Source of the DNA: Streptomyces toxytricini | GTDB taxonomy: Bacteria > Actinomycetota > Actinomycetes > Streptomycetales > Streptomycetaceae | DNA: 64,000 nucleotides | Direction of reading: 5' to 3' | NCBI RefSeq assembly: GCF_014649915.1 | Contig: NZ_BMTY01000006.1 | Coordinates: 89,557 to 153,556 of the forward strand | Shown: piece by piece, positions 63,877 through 64,000 of the stretch | Position numbering within the stretch: position 1 is the stretch's first letter | Layout of the letters: the number at the start of each line of letters is the position of its first letter | Translations under genes and position numbers: made by a program | The notes under the pieces: model-generated | Database searches by the model: none | What the model saw: the letters and a program-made list of their open reading frames with translations, nothing else | What the model was told of the DNA's origin: nothing

Positions 63877-64000
63877 TCAGCCGGCGACGGCCTTGTCCAC
63901 GGCGGCAGTGAACTCCTCCGCCGTCATCTTCAGGCCGATCTCCTTGCCGTCCATCTTCAGCGCGGGGGTGCCCTTCACGCCGGCCTTGTCGAACTCCTTG
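63877..64000 (-). CDS. DsbA-family thiol-disulfide protein (C-terminal fragment)
   Basis: Only the last 40 residues are in the window. They read KEFDKAGVKGTPALKMDGKE and continue to a short helix ending AVAG. The segment GVKGTPALKMDGK is the cis-proline loop of thioredoxin-fold DsbA proteins (Thioredoxin_4 type). The CxxC active site and any signal peptide lie beyond position 64000. Confidence 0.75.
   Translation of the reverse strand, partial: KEFDKAGVKGTPALKMDGKEIGLKMTAEEFTAAVDKAVAG

Overview
The window is chromosomal DNA from a high-GC actinomycete, almost certainly a Streptomyces. Signs of this are a GC content near 73%, strong third-position GC bias, frequent GTG starts, GTGA/ATGA stop-start overlaps, the SepF-YggT-DivIVA tail on the division cluster, a three-tryptophan trp leader, an actinobacterial ileS T-box and an IdeR/DmdR-type iron box. 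From memory, the gene order matches the S. coelicolor region around ftsZ (SCO2117 down to about SCO2066); I could not check this. The window starts inside intergenic repeats and ends inside a dsbA-like gene.

Region 1 (1-15.8 kb) is metabolic. A TrpE-TrpG fusion with a trp attenuator faces a class II DAHP synthase, so the entry to the shikimate pathway and its tryptophan branch share one intergenic region. Next come bacterioferritin and its ferredoxin (iron storage and release), a sulfite-oxidase-like protein, endonuclease IV and a four-PASTA kinase. A TPP riboswitch precedes thiO-thiS-thiG. Then follow an FAD reductase, an Rv2175c-type DNA-binding protein, thiE, metF and a membrane protein.

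Region 2 (15.8-26.3 kb) is more variable. It holds a phytoene-desaturase-like oxidoreductase, DUF4126 and DUF3040 proteins, a methyltransferase, a HEPN-domain protein, and a three-gene unit (degenerate ABC ATPase, YhgE/Pip membrane protein, TetR) with a clear palindromic operator. An IS607-type element with an intact serine recombinase and an intact TnpB lies between convergent genes.

Region 3 (26.3-31.8 kb) is a minus-strand unit of beta-carbonic anhydrase, MoxR ATPase, DUF58 protein and transglutaminase.

Region 4 (32-50.4 kb) is the complete dcw cluster: rsmH, ftsL, ftsI, murE, murF, mraY, murD, ftsW, murG, ftsQ, ftsZ, pgeF, yggS, sepF, yggT, divIVA. It makes lipid II and builds the septum. 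Many genes are joined by 4-bp overlaps. Two small in-register ORFs (33647-33763 and 49183-49278) also sit between genes. No mraZ is present.

Region 5 (50.4-64 kb) begins with three strong RNA structures, one of them a 73-nt tRNA-like fold with an abnormal anticodon loop. Next are ileS under a translational T-box, a TraR/DksA zinc-finger protein, lspA-rluD-GNAT, a Na+/H+ antiporter, MscS, a dienelactone hydrolase, a secreted M43 metalloprotease, Tat-exported PhoD and the 3' end of a DsbA-like gene.

I see no CRISPR array, prophage or biosynthetic cluster. The least explained signals are the tRNA-like structure, the two small coupled ORFs, the TnpB element's RNA end, and the ABC-like gene whose nucleotide-binding motifs are degraded.
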